Positions 1-9,219 are shown, counted from the stretch's first letter. The stretch: 64,000 bases of DNA from Parvularcula sp. BBD 1991-13 (GCA_001657385.1 LYSZ01000005.1:248001-312000), one strand, 5' to 3'. Program-made: numbers and translations. Notes: generated by a model not told the origin, from the letters alone.

Positions 1-1
1 C

Positions 2-784
2 GGCGACAATGCCCTCCTCTACGTGACGGCGAGCACGGGCTTCCTGTCCGGCGCGCTCAACAACAGCGGTTCCCAGACGGACGACCAACAGTCGCGCGTG
101 ATCGAGGCCGGGGTGAAGAGCCAGCTTTTCAATAATACGCTCCTGTTCAACCTCGCCGGACATTACACGACCTATGATAACTTGCTCGGACAGTTCCAGG
201 TTCAGCAGACGCTCGAGGACGGCTCCTCCATCGTCGTCACCCAGGCGATCAATGGCGGGGAAATCGAGGCGTATGGCGTGGAGCTTGAAACGATCTGGGC
301 TCCCGTCGACGGTTTGCAGCTCGGCGCCAATCTCGCCTATCTGAGTTCCGAATTCGAGGCCTTCGGACAGACCAACCCGTATCAGCTCCTGAACGGACAG
401 GTTCAGGGCTTCGTCGACCTGGCCGGCGAGACGACCCCCTGGTCGCCGGAGTTCACCGCCAGCCTGTTCGGGTCTTACGCGGTCGATATCGGCGAATACG
501 GCACGCTGACCCCTTATGTGCAGTTCTACTACAGCGACGGCTATAACACCTCGAACCTCCTGTCGATCGATCCGCTGCAGCAGCAGGACAGCTTCACCAA
601 GACGGACCTGCGGCTGATCTGGGACGCGCCGGAGACCTTCGGCGATTATTCGATCGAGGTCTTCGTCGAGAACATCGAGGACGAGGCGGTGCTCGCCCGC
701 GGCAACAACAACAGCAGCGACATTGTCCAGACGAGTTATCTTTACCCGCGGAATTTCGGCTTGCGTTTCCGCGCCGATTTCTAG
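2..784 (+). CDS. TonB-dependent receptor, C-terminal part (5' truncated by window)
   Basis: The reading frame is open from the first bases of the window, so only about 260 C-terminal residues are seen. They show the alternating aromatic/polar beta-strand pattern of the outer-membrane barrel of TonB-dependent receptors. Near the window start is a stretch resembling the conserved 'Y.S.GF.SG..N' element, and the chain ends in the typical terminal strand 'YPRNFGLRFRADF' with a final Phe. These proteins import bulky or scarce substrates using TonB/ExbBD energy. A strong terminator follows. Its position beside the LacI-controlled catabolic genes suggests that it takes up the substrate of that pathway, but its promoter is outside the window, so co-regulation is inference. 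Confidence 0.9.
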   Translation, partial: GDNALLYVTASTGFLSGALNNSGSQTDDQQSRVIEAGVKSQLFNNTLLFNLAGHYTTYDNLLGQFQVQQTLEDGSSIVVTQAINGGEIEAYGVELETIWAPVDGLQLGANLAYLSSEFEAFGQTNPYQLLNGQVQGFVDLAGETTPWSPEFTASLFGSYAVDIGEYGTLTPYVQFYYSDGYNTSNLLSIDPLQQQDSFTKTDLRLIWDAPETFGDYSIEVFVENIEDEAVLARGNNNSSDIVQTSYLYPRNFGLRFRADF

Positions 785-815
785 GCGCACGTCCCCAATA
801 TCGCCTTGAAAAGGG

Positions 816-848
816 AAGGGACCGCCCGCGGCGGTCCCTTTTCTTTTT
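816..848 (+). terminator. Rho-independent terminator after the TonB receptor
   Basis: A nine-base-pair GC-rich stem (GGGACCGCC / GGCGGTCCC) with a CGC loop is followed by the T-rich run TTTTCTTTTT. It lies about 30 bases after the receptor stop codon and separates it from the convergent SDR gene. Confidence 0.9.
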
Positions 849-911
849 CCGAGTGCGGACGGATAAAGCCGCAAAAATTAAAGAGCCGTTTGTTTTTCAA
901 GGATCAGCGCC

Positions 912-1655
912 TTATTGCGCCGTCCACCCGCCGTCGACGAGAAGGCTGTGGCCGGTGACCATCGCGGAGGCCGGCGAGGCGAGATAGAGAACGGCGTTGG
1001 CCACGTCTTCCGGCTTGCCGATTTTCTGCATCGGGATCATGCGGAAAACGAAGTCGCGGAACTCGGGCTTGTCCAGCATCGGCTTGGTCATCGGCGTTTC
1101 GATGAAGGTCGGGGCGACGCTGTTGACGCGGATATTCTTCGGCGCAAGCTCGACCGCCATGGCTTTGACGAGCCCCTCGATCGCGTGCTTGCTCATGCAG
1201 TAGACGGTGCGGTCGGGCGAGCCTACATGCCCCATTTGCGACGACATATGGACAATCGCGCCGCCTTCGGCGCCGCCTTTCAGCATGACGCGCGCCGCCG
1301 CCTGCGCCGTGCGAAACATGGATCGGATATTCAGATTGATGATGAAATCCAGATTCTCCGCCGATACGTCGATGAATGGCTCCGGCCGGTTGGCGCCGGC
1401 GTTGTTGACGAGGATGTCGAGACGGGGAAGCCCGGCGACCGCGTCGATGAATTCGTCGCTGGTCACGTCCTGCGCCCAGATGTCGACGCGCTCGCCCAGC
1501 GCCGCTCTGATCTCGTTGAGATCGGCTTCGGTCCGGGCTGCGGCGATCACCCTCGCGCCGGCGTCGTGGAGCTTTTCCACGATGGCCCGGCCGAGACCGC
1601 GGCCGGCCCCGGTCACAAGCGCGACTTTGTTCTCAAGGCGCTGATTATCAATCAT
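912..1655 (-). CDS. SDR-family NAD(P)-dependent oxidoreductase
   Basis: A 247-residue classical short-chain dehydrogenase/reductase. The Rossmann cofactor motif TGAGRGLG is at residues 15-22, the NNAG motif at 84-87, the catalytic Ser at 138/139 and the YxxxK pair at Tyr152/Lys156, so all catalytic residues are present. Length is normal for FabG-like enzymes. Such enzymes oxidise or reduce hydroxyl/carbonyl groups; the substrate cannot be read from sequence. The gene is transcribed away from the HisD-like dehydrogenase, and a perfect LacI-type operator lies 34 bp upstream of its start codon, so it is very likely part of the same regulon and could catalyse one of the pathway's dehydrogenation steps. 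Confidence 0.92.
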   Translation of the reverse strand: MIDNQRLENKVALVTGAGRGLGRAIVEKLHDAGARVIAAARTEADLNEIRAALGERVDIWAQDVTSDEFIDAVAGLPRLDILVNNAGANRPEPFIDVSAENLDFIINLNIRSMFRTAQAAARVMLKGGAEGGAIVHMSSQMGHVGSPDRTVYCMSKHAIEGLVKAMAVELAPKNIRVNSVAPTFIETPMTKPMLDKPEFRDFVFRMIPMQKIGKPEDVANAVLYLASPASAMVTGHSLLVDGGWTAQ

Positions 1656-1688
1656 CTTTCTGTCTCCTGCGCGACGCGGAAAGTGGCT

Positions 1689-1706
1689 ATTGCATTCGAA
1701 TGCAAT
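1689..1706. promoter_or_regulatory. LacI-type operator A (perfect 18-bp palindrome)
   Basis: ATTGCATTCGAATGCAAT is a perfect palindrome with the central CG typical of LacI-family operators. It lies between the divergent SDR and HisD-like genes, the latter co-transcribed with the LacI gene. Three related 16-bp sites occur elsewhere in region A. Confidence 0.85.
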
Positions 1707-1871
1707 CTATGGGAATGATCCATTATTGCAAGAATTTGCGGCGCCGCGCCACTGATCGGACCCTTGCGCGCGTTGCGTTGTGCGCGCTGACGGCGCCTCG
1801 CTGACAAAGACGCGCGGCGAGAGCGGGCGAGGCGGGCCTCGCCCGGACGAGGAAACAGGGAGACAGGGAAG

Positions 1872-3158
1872 ATGATACGTTACCTGAAAGAAGGCGTTTC
1901 GGAAGAAAAAGCCGCGACCGACGACGCCAAGGTGAGAGCGACTGTCGAAGACATCCTCGCCGATATTGAAAAACGCGGCGATGCGGCCGTGCGCGCGCTC
2001 TCCGAAAAGTTCGACCGATGGTCGCCGGCGTCTTTTCGTTTGTCTACGGACGATATTCGGGCGTGCTACGACGAACTTGATCCGCAAGCCATCGAAGACA
2101 TCCGTTTCGCCCAGGAACAGGTGAGAACTTTCGCACAGCATCAGCGCGACGCGCTCAAGGATGTGGAGGTCGAAACCCTGCCCGGGGTTGTCCTGGGGCA
2201 TAAAAACATCCCGATGAACAGCGTCGGCTGTTATGTGCCGGGCGGGAAGTATCCGCTCGTCGCCAGCGCGCATATGAGCGTCGTCACGGCGAAGGTTGCG
2301 GGGGTTCCCCGCGTCATCGCCGCCGCCCCGCCTTTCGACGGCCGGCCCGCGCCGGCCATCGTCGTCGCCATGGACATGGCCGGCGCCGACGAGATTTACG
2401 TGCTGGGCGGCGTACAGGCGGTGGGCGCCATGGCGCTCGGTACGCAAACCATTGCGCCGGTGGACATGATCGTCGGGCCGGGCAACGCCTTCGTTGCTGA
2501 AGCCAAGCGCCAGCTGTTCGGGCGCGTCGGGATCGACCTGTTCGCCGGTCCGACCGAAACCCTCGTCATCGCGGATGAAACCGTAGATGGGGAGCTGTGC
2601 GCGGCCGACCTTCTGGGGCAGGCCGAGCACGGAACGAACTCGCCCGCCGTTCTCCTGACGAATTCCGAAAAGCTCGCAAGGGAAACCATGGCTGAGGTGG
2701 AGCGCCAACTGACGATCCTGCCCACGGCGGACACGGCCGGCCCCGCTTGGCGCGATTACGGCCAGGTGATCGTGTGCGACAGCTACGAGGAAATGGTCCG
2801 GACGGCCGACGGCATCGCTTCCGAGCATGTTCAGGTGATGACCCGAGATCCGAACTACTTCCTTGAAAACATGACCAATTACGGCGCGCTTTTCCTCGGT
2901 GAGGAAACCAATGTGTCGTATGGCGACAAGGTGATCGGCACCAACCACACCTTGCCGACGAAAAAGGCGGCGCGCTACACTGGCGGGTTATGGGTTGGCA
3001 AATTCATCAAAACCTGCACATATCAACGTGTTACAAAAGAGGCATCGGTCCAGGTGGGCGAGTATTGCTCCCGGCTCTGCGCCCTGGAAGGGTTCGCGGG
3101 CCACAAGGAGCAGGCGGACATTCGTGTAAGGCGCTATGGCGGGAAAAACGCAGCCTGA
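1872..3158 (+). CDS. HisD-family zinc-dependent alcohol dehydrogenase (HpsN-like paralog)
   Basis: A 428-residue member of the histidinol dehydrogenase family. The residues that in E. coli HisD bind zinc (Gln259, His262, Asp360, His419) and act in catalysis (Glu326-His327) have clear equivalents here: Gln250, His253, Asp352, His411 and Glu318-His319. It should therefore be an active NAD-dependent enzyme taking an alcohol to an acid. It is not in a his operon but next to a LacI regulator and catabolic genes. That fits the HisD paralogs used in catabolism, of which sulfopropanediol 3-dehydrogenase HpsN is the known example. No sulfonate-specific partners are seen, so the substrate stays open. 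The start codon follows an AGGGAGACAGGGAAG ribosome site. The 3' end overlaps the LacI gene by 23 bp. Confidence 0.85.
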   Translation: MIRYLKEGVSEEKAATDDAKVRATVEDILADIEKRGDAAVRALSEKFDRWSPASFRLSTDDIRACYDELDPQAIEDIRFAQEQVRTFAQHQRDALKDVEVETLPGVVLGHKNIPMNSVGCYVPGGKYPLVASAHMSVVTAKVAGVPRVIAAAPPFDGRPAPAIVVAMDMAGADEIYVLGGVQAVGAMALGTQTIAPVDMIVGPGNAFVAEAKRQLFGRVGIDLFAGPTETLVIADETVDGELCAADLLGQAEHGTNSPAVLLTNSEKLARETMAEVERQLTILPTADTAGPAWRDYGQVIVCDSYEEMVRTADGIASEHVQVMTRDPNYFLENMTNYGALFLGEETNVSYGDKVIGTNHTLPTKKAARYTGGLWVGKFIKTCTYQRVTKEASVQVGEYCSRLCALEGFAGHKEQADIRVRRYGGKNAA

Positions 3159-4185
3159 GAAAGTCGTATCGATCAAGGCCGTGAAACAGCCGGTGACGTC
3201 CTACGACGTCGCCCGCCACGCCGGGGTTTCGCAATCGGCCGTGTCGAGATGTTTCAAGCCTGGCGCCAGCGTTTCAGCGAAGATGCGCGAACGGGTGATG
3301 ACGGCGGCGAAGGAGCTTGGCTACGAACCGAACGCCATTGCGCGCAGCCTGATCACGCGGCGCTCCAACCTCGTCGCCATCCTGATTTCCAACCTCACCA
3401 ATCTTTACTACCCCGAAGTGCTGGCGGAACTGACCCAGCGGTTTTCGGCCCACGGGGTGCGCGTTCTCCTGTTCTCCCTGAAAAGCGAGGCCGACGCTAA
3501 CGAAACACTGCAACAGATCTGGCCCTATCGCGTGGACGGGGTGGTGGCGGCGGCGGAATTGTCGCCCGATCATGTTGGAGAATTCGAAAAGCGCGACGTG
3601 CCGCTAGTGTTCTACAACCGCCACCTGACCGGCGCGCCGGTCAGTTCCGTCTGCTGCGATCAGGAAGACGGGGCGCGTCAGTTGGTGGACGGTCTTTACC
3701 GGGCCGGGCATCGCACCTTTGCGATTATCGCCGGCCCGCCGGAATCCGCCGTCGGCGTCGAGCGTAAATCCGGCGCGCTGGAGCGGTTGGACGAACTCGG
3801 CGTGGAAGACCCGCCCGTTCTGCAGGGGGATTATTCCTATGAAAGCGGCTTCTCGCTCGCCGACGACCTTATGAACAGGGGGAGCGCCCGGCCCGACGCG
3901 GTCATCTGCGCCAACGACGTCATGGCGATCGGCGCGCTGGACGCGTTTCGCGTCAAGCACCGACTGGCGGCGCCGGCGGATATCTCCGTCGTCGGATTTG
4001 ACGGGGTCGGTCCGTCGAGTTGGAAAAGCTACGACCTGACCACCATTCGCCAACCGGTGCGCCGCATGACCGAAGCGGCGGTTTCCATGCTGATGACGAT
4101 GATCGAAGAGCCCGGATCGCCGCATGAAAAGCGGGTCTTTTCCGGCATCCTGAAACCGGGAACGTCCGCTCAGTTCACTGCATGA
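3136..4185 (+). CDS. LacI-family transcriptional regulator
   Basis: A 349-residue LacI/GalR regulator. The N-terminal helix-turn-helix (about residues 20-45, [13 protein letters not shown]) is followed by the hinge helix [10 protein letters not shown] (61-70) and a periplasmic-binding-protein-like effector domain. This family usually represses catabolic genes until a sugar or other small effector binds. The gene is translationally coupled to the HisD-like gene, and operator A upstream of that gene predicts autoregulation. The four matching operators in region A give a direct hypothesis for its DNA target. The HAD-like gene follows. Confidence 0.93.
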   Translation: MAGKTQPEKVVSIKAVKQPVTSYDVARHAGVSQSAVSRCFKPGASVSAKMRERVMTAAKELGYEPNAIARSLITRRSNLVAILISNLTNLYYPEVLAELTQRFSAHGVRVLLFSLKSEADANETLQQIWPYRVDGVVAAAELSPDHVGEFEKRDVPLVFYNRHLTGAPVSSVCCDQEDGARQLVDGLYRAGHRTFAIIAGPPESAVGVERKSGALERLDELGVEDPPVLQGDYSYESGFSLADDLMNRGSARPDAVICANDVMAIGALDAFRVKHRLAAPADISVVGFDGVGPSSWKSYDLTTIRQPVRRMTEAAVSMLMTMIEEPGSPHEKRVFSGILKPGTSAQFTA

Positions 4186-4244
4186 GCGTGCGTGATGCTG
4201 GCGCGGGCGTTGCGAAACGGTACCCTTTCCGGCGGTGCAGCAGC

Positions 4245-4976
4245 ATGAAGGCGGACCTCTTGGCGAAATCAATTGTATTCCTCGGATCGATCGGCGTGAT
4301 CGCGGAGACCTCCGACATTCAGCGCGAAGCGTACAATCAGGCGCTTGGCGAGGCCGGCTTGTCATGGCGTTGGGAGCGGCGGGTTTACCGCGATTTGCTG
4401 GGACTTCCCGGCGGCCGCGACCGGTTGCGGCTGCTGAGCGACGCCGCCGGCGCCGGCCTGTCGGATGCGCAGATCGCGGCCATCCACGCGCGCAAGACGG
4501 AGCTTGCCTGCGCGCGTATTGTCGAGGATGGGGTCAATCTGCGTCCGGGCGTGGAAGCGCTGATCGCGTCGTGTCTTGAGCGCGGGGTGACGTTGGGCCT
4601 TGTCACCAGCACCTATCCGGCGAACATCGCGGCGATTGAAAAAGGCGCGGGCGGGCGCCTGCCGCTTGACCGGTTCGCAGTCGTGGTCTCTCGCGACGAC
4701 GTTTCGCGCGGCAAGCCAGACCCGGCGGCTTATCTGCACGCCTTGCAGCGGACGGGATACGGCGCCGAGGACGCGCTGGCGATCGAAGATACGGCCGTGA
4801 GCGCCCTCTCGGCGCGCCGCGCCGGCGTTGAGGTCATCGTAACGCCGGGCGCGCTTGCCGACGAGCAGGACTTTCTGTCCCATGAGCGGGTGTTTGGCGC
4901 GCTTGCGACGGCCGATGGCGGCGCGCTGCGCGACGACATTCGGCGTCTCATTTTCGACGACGCCAAGGAAGCGTAG
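4245..4976 (+). CDS. HAD-like protein lacking the catalytic Asp nucleophile
   Basis: A 243-residue protein with the overall beta-phosphoglucomutase/phosphoglycolate-phosphatase HAD fold. Motif II (Thr121/Ser122), motif III Lys157 in GKPDP and motif IV Glu181-Asp182 are present. Motif I, normally D-x-D-G, reads F-L-G-S-I-G-V-I-A-E-T (12-22), so both the nucleophile and the acid/base aspartate are missing. The rest of the helix after motif I (ETSDIQREAYNQAL) is well kept, so this does not look like random decay. Either it works without the usual phospho-aspartate or it is a binding protein. An upstream ATG at 4182 overlaps the LacI stop codon and may be the coupled start; the ATG used here fits the family's N-terminus better. 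Confidence 0.75.
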   Translation: MKADLLAKSIVFLGSIGVIAETSDIQREAYNQALGEAGLSWRWERRVYRDLLGLPGGRDRLRLLSDAAGAGLSDAQIAAIHARKTELACARIVEDGVNLRPGVEALIASCLERGVTLGLVTSTYPANIAAIEKGAGGRLPLDRFAVVVSRDDVSRGKPDPAAYLHALQRTGYGAEDALAIEDTAVSALSARRAGVEVIVTPGALADEQDFLSHERVFGALATADGGALRDDIRRLIFDDAKEA

Positions 4977-4992
4977 GGTTGCGGGTTCGCCG

Positions 4993-5409
4993 TCAGGCCC
5001 AGCCGAGTTGCGCAAGGGCGAGACCCGCGTGCCAGACTTTCGTCAGATGAGAAATTCTGTCGCCGCTGAAGACCATGATATAGACGTAGTCCGACTCAAC
5101 GGTCTTGCCCGTCGGCGGCGTCGGCCCGCCCTCGCCGGTGTGCGTTCCCCGAAACACGGCGAAGGCGCACACGGCGCCGCGCTCGTCGTCGACGGCGAAG
5201 GATTTTATCTCGTAGCGTCCGTCCGGCAGGGGGCCGAGCAGCGATTTCATCCATTCGGCGTATTCAGCGACGGTCCCGATTTCCAGGAGCGGTTCGGCCT
5301 GGGCTGAAAACGCGGCGTCCGCATGGCAATAGTCTTTACACCCCTCCCACCCCTCGCCGGTTTCGCAGGCCTCGAAAAAGGCGCGGGCCGTTTCTTTCAT
5401 TTCTGCCAT
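4993..5409 (-). CDS. SnoaL-like (NTF2 fold) protein
   Basis: A 138-residue protein of the NTF2/SnoaL cone fold: N-terminal helices, then the curved sheet with H-A-D-A-A-F and a V-Y-I-M-V-F-S-G-D-R-I-S strand pair near the C-terminus. SnoaL-like proteins act as cyclases, hydrolases, isomerases or small-molecule binders, so function cannot be assigned. Start is supported by GGAGACCCCGAT before the ATG. It is the second gene of a minus-strand pair with the larger two-domain SnoaL protein (28-base gap). Region A encodes four SnoaL-type proteins, which suggests several related steps on one scaffold. Confidence 0.75.
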   Translation of the reverse strand: MAEMKETARAFFEACETGEGWEGCKDYCHADAAFSAQAEPLLEIGTVAEYAEWMKSLLGPLPDGRYEIKSFAVDDERGAVCAFAVFRGTHTGEGGPTPPTGKTVESDYVYIMVFSGDRISHLTKVWHAGLALAQLGWA

Positions 5410-5437
5410 ATCGGGGTCTCCTGCGGTTGACCGGACG

Positions 5438-6469
5438 TCAGCAGCCCGTCCGGGCCTTGTTGAACTCTTTCATCCGTGCAAGGACGTCGACGCCGATCTG
5501 GGCGTAGACGTCCAGAAGGTCGACCAGCACCCAGTTCTCCCGGATCATCCCGTTTTCGCAACGCCAGAAATCGAGGCTGCGCAGAGTGATTTTCTGACCG
5601 GCGGGCGCGATGCCCATCCATCCGTCATGGGAAATGGTGGCGCGCATGTTCGGCCAGCCGGTGACGGCGACATAACCCCCGTCTGCGAAAAACCCGCCCT
5701 TGCCGCCGGTTCCCTCGCGGTCGGGCATGCCGTTGAGGAACGGAATCTGGTGCCAGTTGCGAAACCCCTCGATCCCGCGGCAGGTCCCGATGCCGAACGG
5801 GCCGTACCATGAACATCTGGGGTGCCAGTAGTCCGGCAGCCGCATGGCCTCGACGCCGCCGCCAGCGAACTTCGACAGGCCGTCGAGCATGGACGTGACA
5901 AGCGTGAAACTGGCCTGCGCATGGGCGTCGTCGCGATTGACGATGGCGAGCCCGTCCTGGGTCGCCGGTCCGGGCGCGTACCAGGCGCGCCCCAATTGCG
6001 GCGGCATCGGCCACGCGCCGGCCTGGCGCATCAGTTCCGGGATGTCCCACAGGCCCTGAAACTCGACGACGCAATTCTCCTCGATGCGGTAGAATTCGTG
6101 GTAACGCATGGTCGCAAAATGGCCGCTGGGCGGAATGTCGAGGAACGGGCGCGTGAAGGCGCCGGCGTAATAACCGCAGCAGCCGACCCAGACCTGCCCG
6201 TCCTCCGTCGGCCCGGCCATGACAATCGTATCGCGCCGTTCAAGGTCCGCGAACGCGCCGTGCAGCGCGCGCAGGGCGTTTTCGAACAGCGCGTCCGGTC
6301 CGGCCAGGTCCTCGAACGGGAAGGCCAGCCGCACAGCCGCATCCGGCGCGAAGGCTGTCTTCAGGGCGGCGCGGACAGCCTCGCCCTCGAAATCGTAGAG
6401 CGCGGCGCGAAGCGGGGCGACGACCGCTTTCGCCCGGTCCCGGGCGTCTTGTGAGAGGGTTTGGGGCAT
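5438..6469 (-). CDS. Two-domain SnoaL/NTF2-like protein
   Basis: A 343-residue protein with two NTF2-like halves. The C-terminal half carries the typical 'DFWR..NG.I.ENWVLVDLLDVYAQIG' ending shared with ester cyclase/SnoaL proteins, and the same ending appears in the 150-residue SnoaL gene downstream in region A. The N-terminal half (about 1-165) has a matching MRYHEFYRIEE strand. There is no signal peptide or membrane segment. It is divergent from the hydrolase operon, with operator B between them. A dehydratase, cyclase or isomerase role is possible; no catalytic set can be defined by eye. Confidence 0.75.
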   Translation of the reverse strand: MPQTLSQDARDRAKAVVAPLRAALYDFEGEAVRAALKTAFAPDAAVRLAFPFEDLAGPDALFENALRALHGAFADLERRDTIVMAGPTEDGQVWVGCCGYYAGAFTRPFLDIPPSGHFATMRYHEFYRIEENCVVEFQGLWDIPELMRQAGAWPMPPQLGRAWYAPGPATQDGLAIVNRDDAHAQASFTLVTSMLDGLSKFAGGGVEAMRLPDYWHPRCSWYGPFGIGTCRGIEGFRNWHQIPFLNGMPDREGTGGKGGFFADGGYVAVTGWPNMRATISHDGWMGIAPAGQKITLRSLDFWRCENGMIRENWVLVDLLDVYAQIGVDVLARMKEFNKARTGC

Positions 6470-6540
6470 GTTCGGCGTTTTATGCTTTTTCTACGGAAAT
6501 CAACGGGTTTCGGAAGCGGCGGCGGCATTGCGGGGTGATT

Positions 6541-6556
6541 TTGACTTCGAAGTACA
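6541..6556. promoter_or_regulatory. LacI-type operator B (imperfect)
   Basis: TTGACTTCGAAGTACA has the same 16-bp length and central TTCGAA as operator A, with a perfect 10-bp core (ACTTCGAAGT). It lies between the divergent SnoaL pair and the hydrolase-MetE-aldolase operon. It also decides the hydrolase start: a longer reading frame would place the operator inside the gene. Confidence 0.65.
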
Positions 6557-6569
6557 TTATTGTCCACCC

Positions 6570-7295
6570 ATGATCGCGACACCCATCGTTTTTGCGCCGG
6601 GCATGATGTGCGACGACCGCCTGTTCGAACGGCAGGCGGCTGCGTTGCGCGCCGGACGCGGCGTCGCCTTCGCGGATTTTTCAAAAGACGATTCGATCGC
6701 CGGGATGGCGCGGCGGCTCCTCGCCGCGGCGCCGGCGCGCTGCGTGCTGGTCGGCCTTTCCATGGGCGGGATCGTGGCGTTCGAAGCCTGGCGCCAGGCG
6801 AGGGAGCGGATCGCGGGCCTGGTCCTGTTGAATACCACGCCCTTTGCCGACGCGCCCGCAAGGCGCGCCGTCCGATTGTCCCAGATTGACCGGGCGCGCG
6901 AGGGGCGCCTCCAGGACGTGGTGCTGGAGGAACTGAAGCCGATATATCTCGGCGCCGCGCGGAAGGACGACCGGACGCTTCTGGATGCGATTTACGCCAT
7001 GGCCGAGCGTCTCGGCCCGGAGGTCTTCGTGCGTCAGAGCCATGCCTTGATGACGCGCGCCGACAGCGTCGAAACCCTGGCGTCGATCGATTGTCCGACG
7101 CTGATCATCGCCGGGGAAGCGGACGAGGTCTGTCCTCCCGAGCTTCACGAAACCATGCACGATGCGATTGCCGGCTCGTCCCTGCGCGTTCTTTCCGGTT
7201 GCGGACACTTGTCCGCCATGGAGGCGCCGGACGCCGTCGCGACGCTGTTGAGAGACTGGATCGAACAACTGGAAAAAGGGGAGCGAAACTCATGA
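6570..7295 (+). CDS. Alpha/beta-fold hydrolase
   Basis: A 241-residue alpha/beta hydrolase with nucleophile elbow G-L-S-M-G (Ser64), acid Asp185 in GEADEVC and His213 in SGCGHLS, that is, a complete catalytic triad. Length is normal. It probably hydrolyses an ester, lactone or C-C bond in the pathway. The chosen ATG lies just after operator B; the frame is open further upstream, but that sequence contains the operator and does not look like protein. The stop overlaps the start of the MetE-like gene (ATGA), so the three genes hydrolase, MetE-like protein and aldolase are translated together. Confidence 0.88.
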   Translation: MIATPIVFAPGMMCDDRLFERQAAALRAGRGVAFADFSKDDSIAGMARRLLAAAPARCVLVGLSMGGIVAFEAWRQARERIAGLVLLNTTPFADAPARRAVRLSQIDRAREGRLQDVVLEELKPIYLGAARKDDRTLLDAIYAMAERLGPEVFVRQSHALMTRADSVETLASIDCPTLIIAGEADEVCPPELHETMHDAIAGSSLRVLSGCGHLSAMEAPDAVATLLRDWIEQLEKGERNS

Positions 7296-8446
7296 AAATC
7301 AGTACAGAACGCATTTTGACAACCCATGTCGGCAGCCTGCCGCGCTCGCAAGCGGTGACCGACGGCGTGTTCGCCCATGAAAAAGGCGAATTGACCGACG
7401 TCGACGGTTTCCGGGCGACCATCGCCGCGGCGGTGAAGGACGTGGTGGCGAAACAAGCGGACGCCGGCGTCGACATCGTCAGCGACGGCGAAATGAGCAA
7501 GATCTCCTACGCGACATACATCAAGGACCGCATTTCCGGGTTTGACGGCGACAGCGCGCGCAACCCGCCCAGGGATCTGGAGGAATTTCCCGGGTTCTTG
7601 CAGCGCCAGGCAAAGGGCGGCGGGACGCCGTCTTACCGCCGGCCGAAATGCGTTGGCGAAATCGCGCTCAAGGATATGGCGCCCGTCGAGGCGGATATCG
7701 ACAATTTCAAGGCTGCGATCGCCGCTGCGCCCGCCGCCGAGGGGTTCATGAACGCCGCCTCGCCAGGGGTGATCGCTCTTTTTCAGCCTAATGAGTATTA
7801 CCCGAATCATGAAGCGTATCTCGAAGCGCTGGCGAACGCCATGCGCCACGAATATGAGGCGATCGTCGCCGCCGGCTTCGTTCTCCAGCTTGATTCGCCG
7901 GATCTCGGACTCGGGCGCCACATGATGTTCAAGGATGAGGAGGACGCGGCCTACGAAGCCTTGGCGAGCCTGCATGTGGAGGCGTTGAACCACGCAGTGC
8001 GGAACATTCCCGCGGACAGGATGCGATTGCATGTCTGCTGGGGCAATTATGAAGGGCCGCATCATTGCGACGCGCCGATGGAAATGGTGCTGCCGATTGC
8101 GCTCAAGGCCAAGCCCCAGGCGCTGCTCTTTGAGGCCGCCAACCCGCGCCACGCCCATGAATGGCGCGTTTTCCAGGACGCCGACCTGCCCGAGGACAAG
8201 ATCCTCGTTCCCGGCGTCATCGATTCCACCACGAACTTTATCGAGCATCCGAAACTGGTCGCTGAACGGATTATTCGTTTCGCCCAGATTGTCGGGCGGG
8301 AGCGGGTGATCGCCGGGACTGATTGCGGGTTTTCCACCTTCGCCGGTTTCGGCGCGGTGGACCCCGACATCGTTTACGCCAAGCTTCGCGCGCTTGGCGA
8401 CGGCGCGGCCCTGGCCAGCGATGCGCTCTGGTCGAGAGCCGCATGA
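7292..8446 (+). CDS. Cobalamin-independent methionine synthase II-like zinc protein (MetE C-domain family)
   Basis: A 384-residue protein of the MetE C-terminal (UROD/MetE-like TIM barrel) family. The four zinc-ligand positions are visible: His247 and Cys249 in L-H-V-C-W-G-N-Y, Glu281 in L-F-E-A-A-N-P, and Cys345 in G-T-D-C-G-F. The N-terminus T-T-H-V-G-S-L-P-R is typical. Members include methionine synthases, other methyl transferases and epoxyalkane:coenzyme M transferase, all using zinc to activate a thiol. In this catabolic operon a thiol-dependent methyl- or alkyl-transfer is more likely than methionine synthesis. It overlaps both neighbours by ATGA. Confidence 0.88.
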   Translation: MKISTERILTTHVGSLPRSQAVTDGVFAHEKGELTDVDGFRATIAAAVKDVVAKQADAGVDIVSDGEMSKISYATYIKDRISGFDGDSARNPPRDLEEFPGFLQRQAKGGGTPSYRRPKCVGEIALKDMAPVEADIDNFKAAIAAAPAAEGFMNAASPGVIALFQPNEYYPNHEAYLEALANAMRHEYEAIVAAGFVLQLDSPDLGLGRHMMFKDEEDAAYEALASLHVEALNHAVRNIPADRMRLHVCWGNYEGPHHCDAPMEMVLPIALKAKPQALLFEAANPRHAHEWRVFQDADLPEDKILVPGVIDSTTNFIEHPKLVAERIIRFAQIVGRERVIAGTDCGFSTFAGFGAVDPDIVYAKLRALGDGAALASDALWSRAA

Positions 8447-9219
8447 CGGCGCCGTTTTTCCGCGACAGGTTGCTCAGTGGCGAGGCGCTGGTCGGCGCGT
8501 GGATGAAAACGCCGTCGCCGATCGTCGCCGACGTGCTCGGGCTGAGCGCGCTCGACTGTATCTGTCTCGATGCGGAACATGCTCCGTTCGACCGGATGGC
8601 GATCGACGGCTGCGTCGCCTCCTTGCGCGCCGCCGGCATGCCGGCGCTGGTGCGCGTTCCCAGCCTTGCGCCGGAACACGCGCTGAACGCGCTTGATTGC
8701 GGCGCGACCGGCCTTGTCGGCCCCCATGTGACGGACGCCGAAGCGGCCGGGGCCTTCGTCCGCGCCTGCCGGTATGGCACGGGCGGGCGAGGCTATGCCG
8801 GCTCGTCCCGCGCGGCGGGCTATGCGACGAAGCTGATGGGCGAGGTTCTCGGCGCGGCGGCGCGGGAGACGGCGGTCATCGCCCAGGTCGAAGATCTCGA
8901 CGCCGTCGAGCGCATCGACGAAATCGCCGCTGTCGATGGCGTGGACTGTCTGTTTATCGGCCGCATCGACCTGACGGCGGCGCTCGGCGCCGCGTCGCCG
9001 GGGGACGGCCGGGTCGTCGCGTTGGTGGAGCGGGTTTGCGAAGCGGGACGCCGGGCGGGCAAACGCATCGGCATGTTCGTCGGCGATCTCGGCGAGATCC
9101 CGAAATGGCGCGCCGCCGGCGCCAGCCTGTTTATTCTGCAGTCGGATCACGCCTTCCTGCTGCGGGGCGCCAGTTCCTTGCGCGATCAGTTCGACGGTTA
9201 TTGCAATGGCGCGCCGTAA
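8443..9219 (+). CDS. HpcH/HpaI-type class II aldolase
   Basis: A 258-residue aldolase of the HpcH/HpaI family. His46, Arg71, Glu150 and Asp176 line up one position after the E. coli HpaI residues His45, Arg70, Glu149 and Asp175, so base, substrate anchor and metal ligands are present. These enzymes split 2-keto-4-hydroxy acids to pyruvate or another 2-oxo acid plus an aldehyde. That makes it a likely carbon-carbon cleavage step that ends the pathway. It is coupled to the MetE-like gene by an ATGA overlap, and the 3' end runs 22 bp into the convergent amidohydrolase gene. Confidence 0.9.
   Translation: MTAPFFRDRLLSGEALVGAWMKTPSPIVADVLGLSALDCICLDAEHAPFDRMAIDGCVASLRAAGMPALVRVPSLAPEHALNALDCGATGLVGPHVTDAEAAGAFVRACRYGTGGRGYAGSSRAAGYATKLMGEVLGAAARETAVIAQVEDLDAVERIDEIAAVDGVDCLFIGRIDLTAALGAASPGDGRVVALVERVCEAGRRAGKRIGMFVGDLGEIPKWRAAGASLFILQSDHAFLLRGASSLRDQFDGYCNGAP

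Noticed and set aside
1707-2948. 413-codon minus-strand frame opposite the HisD-like gene
   Set aside because: Covers operator A at its edge only and has no family pattern; the plus strand carries all HisD residues.
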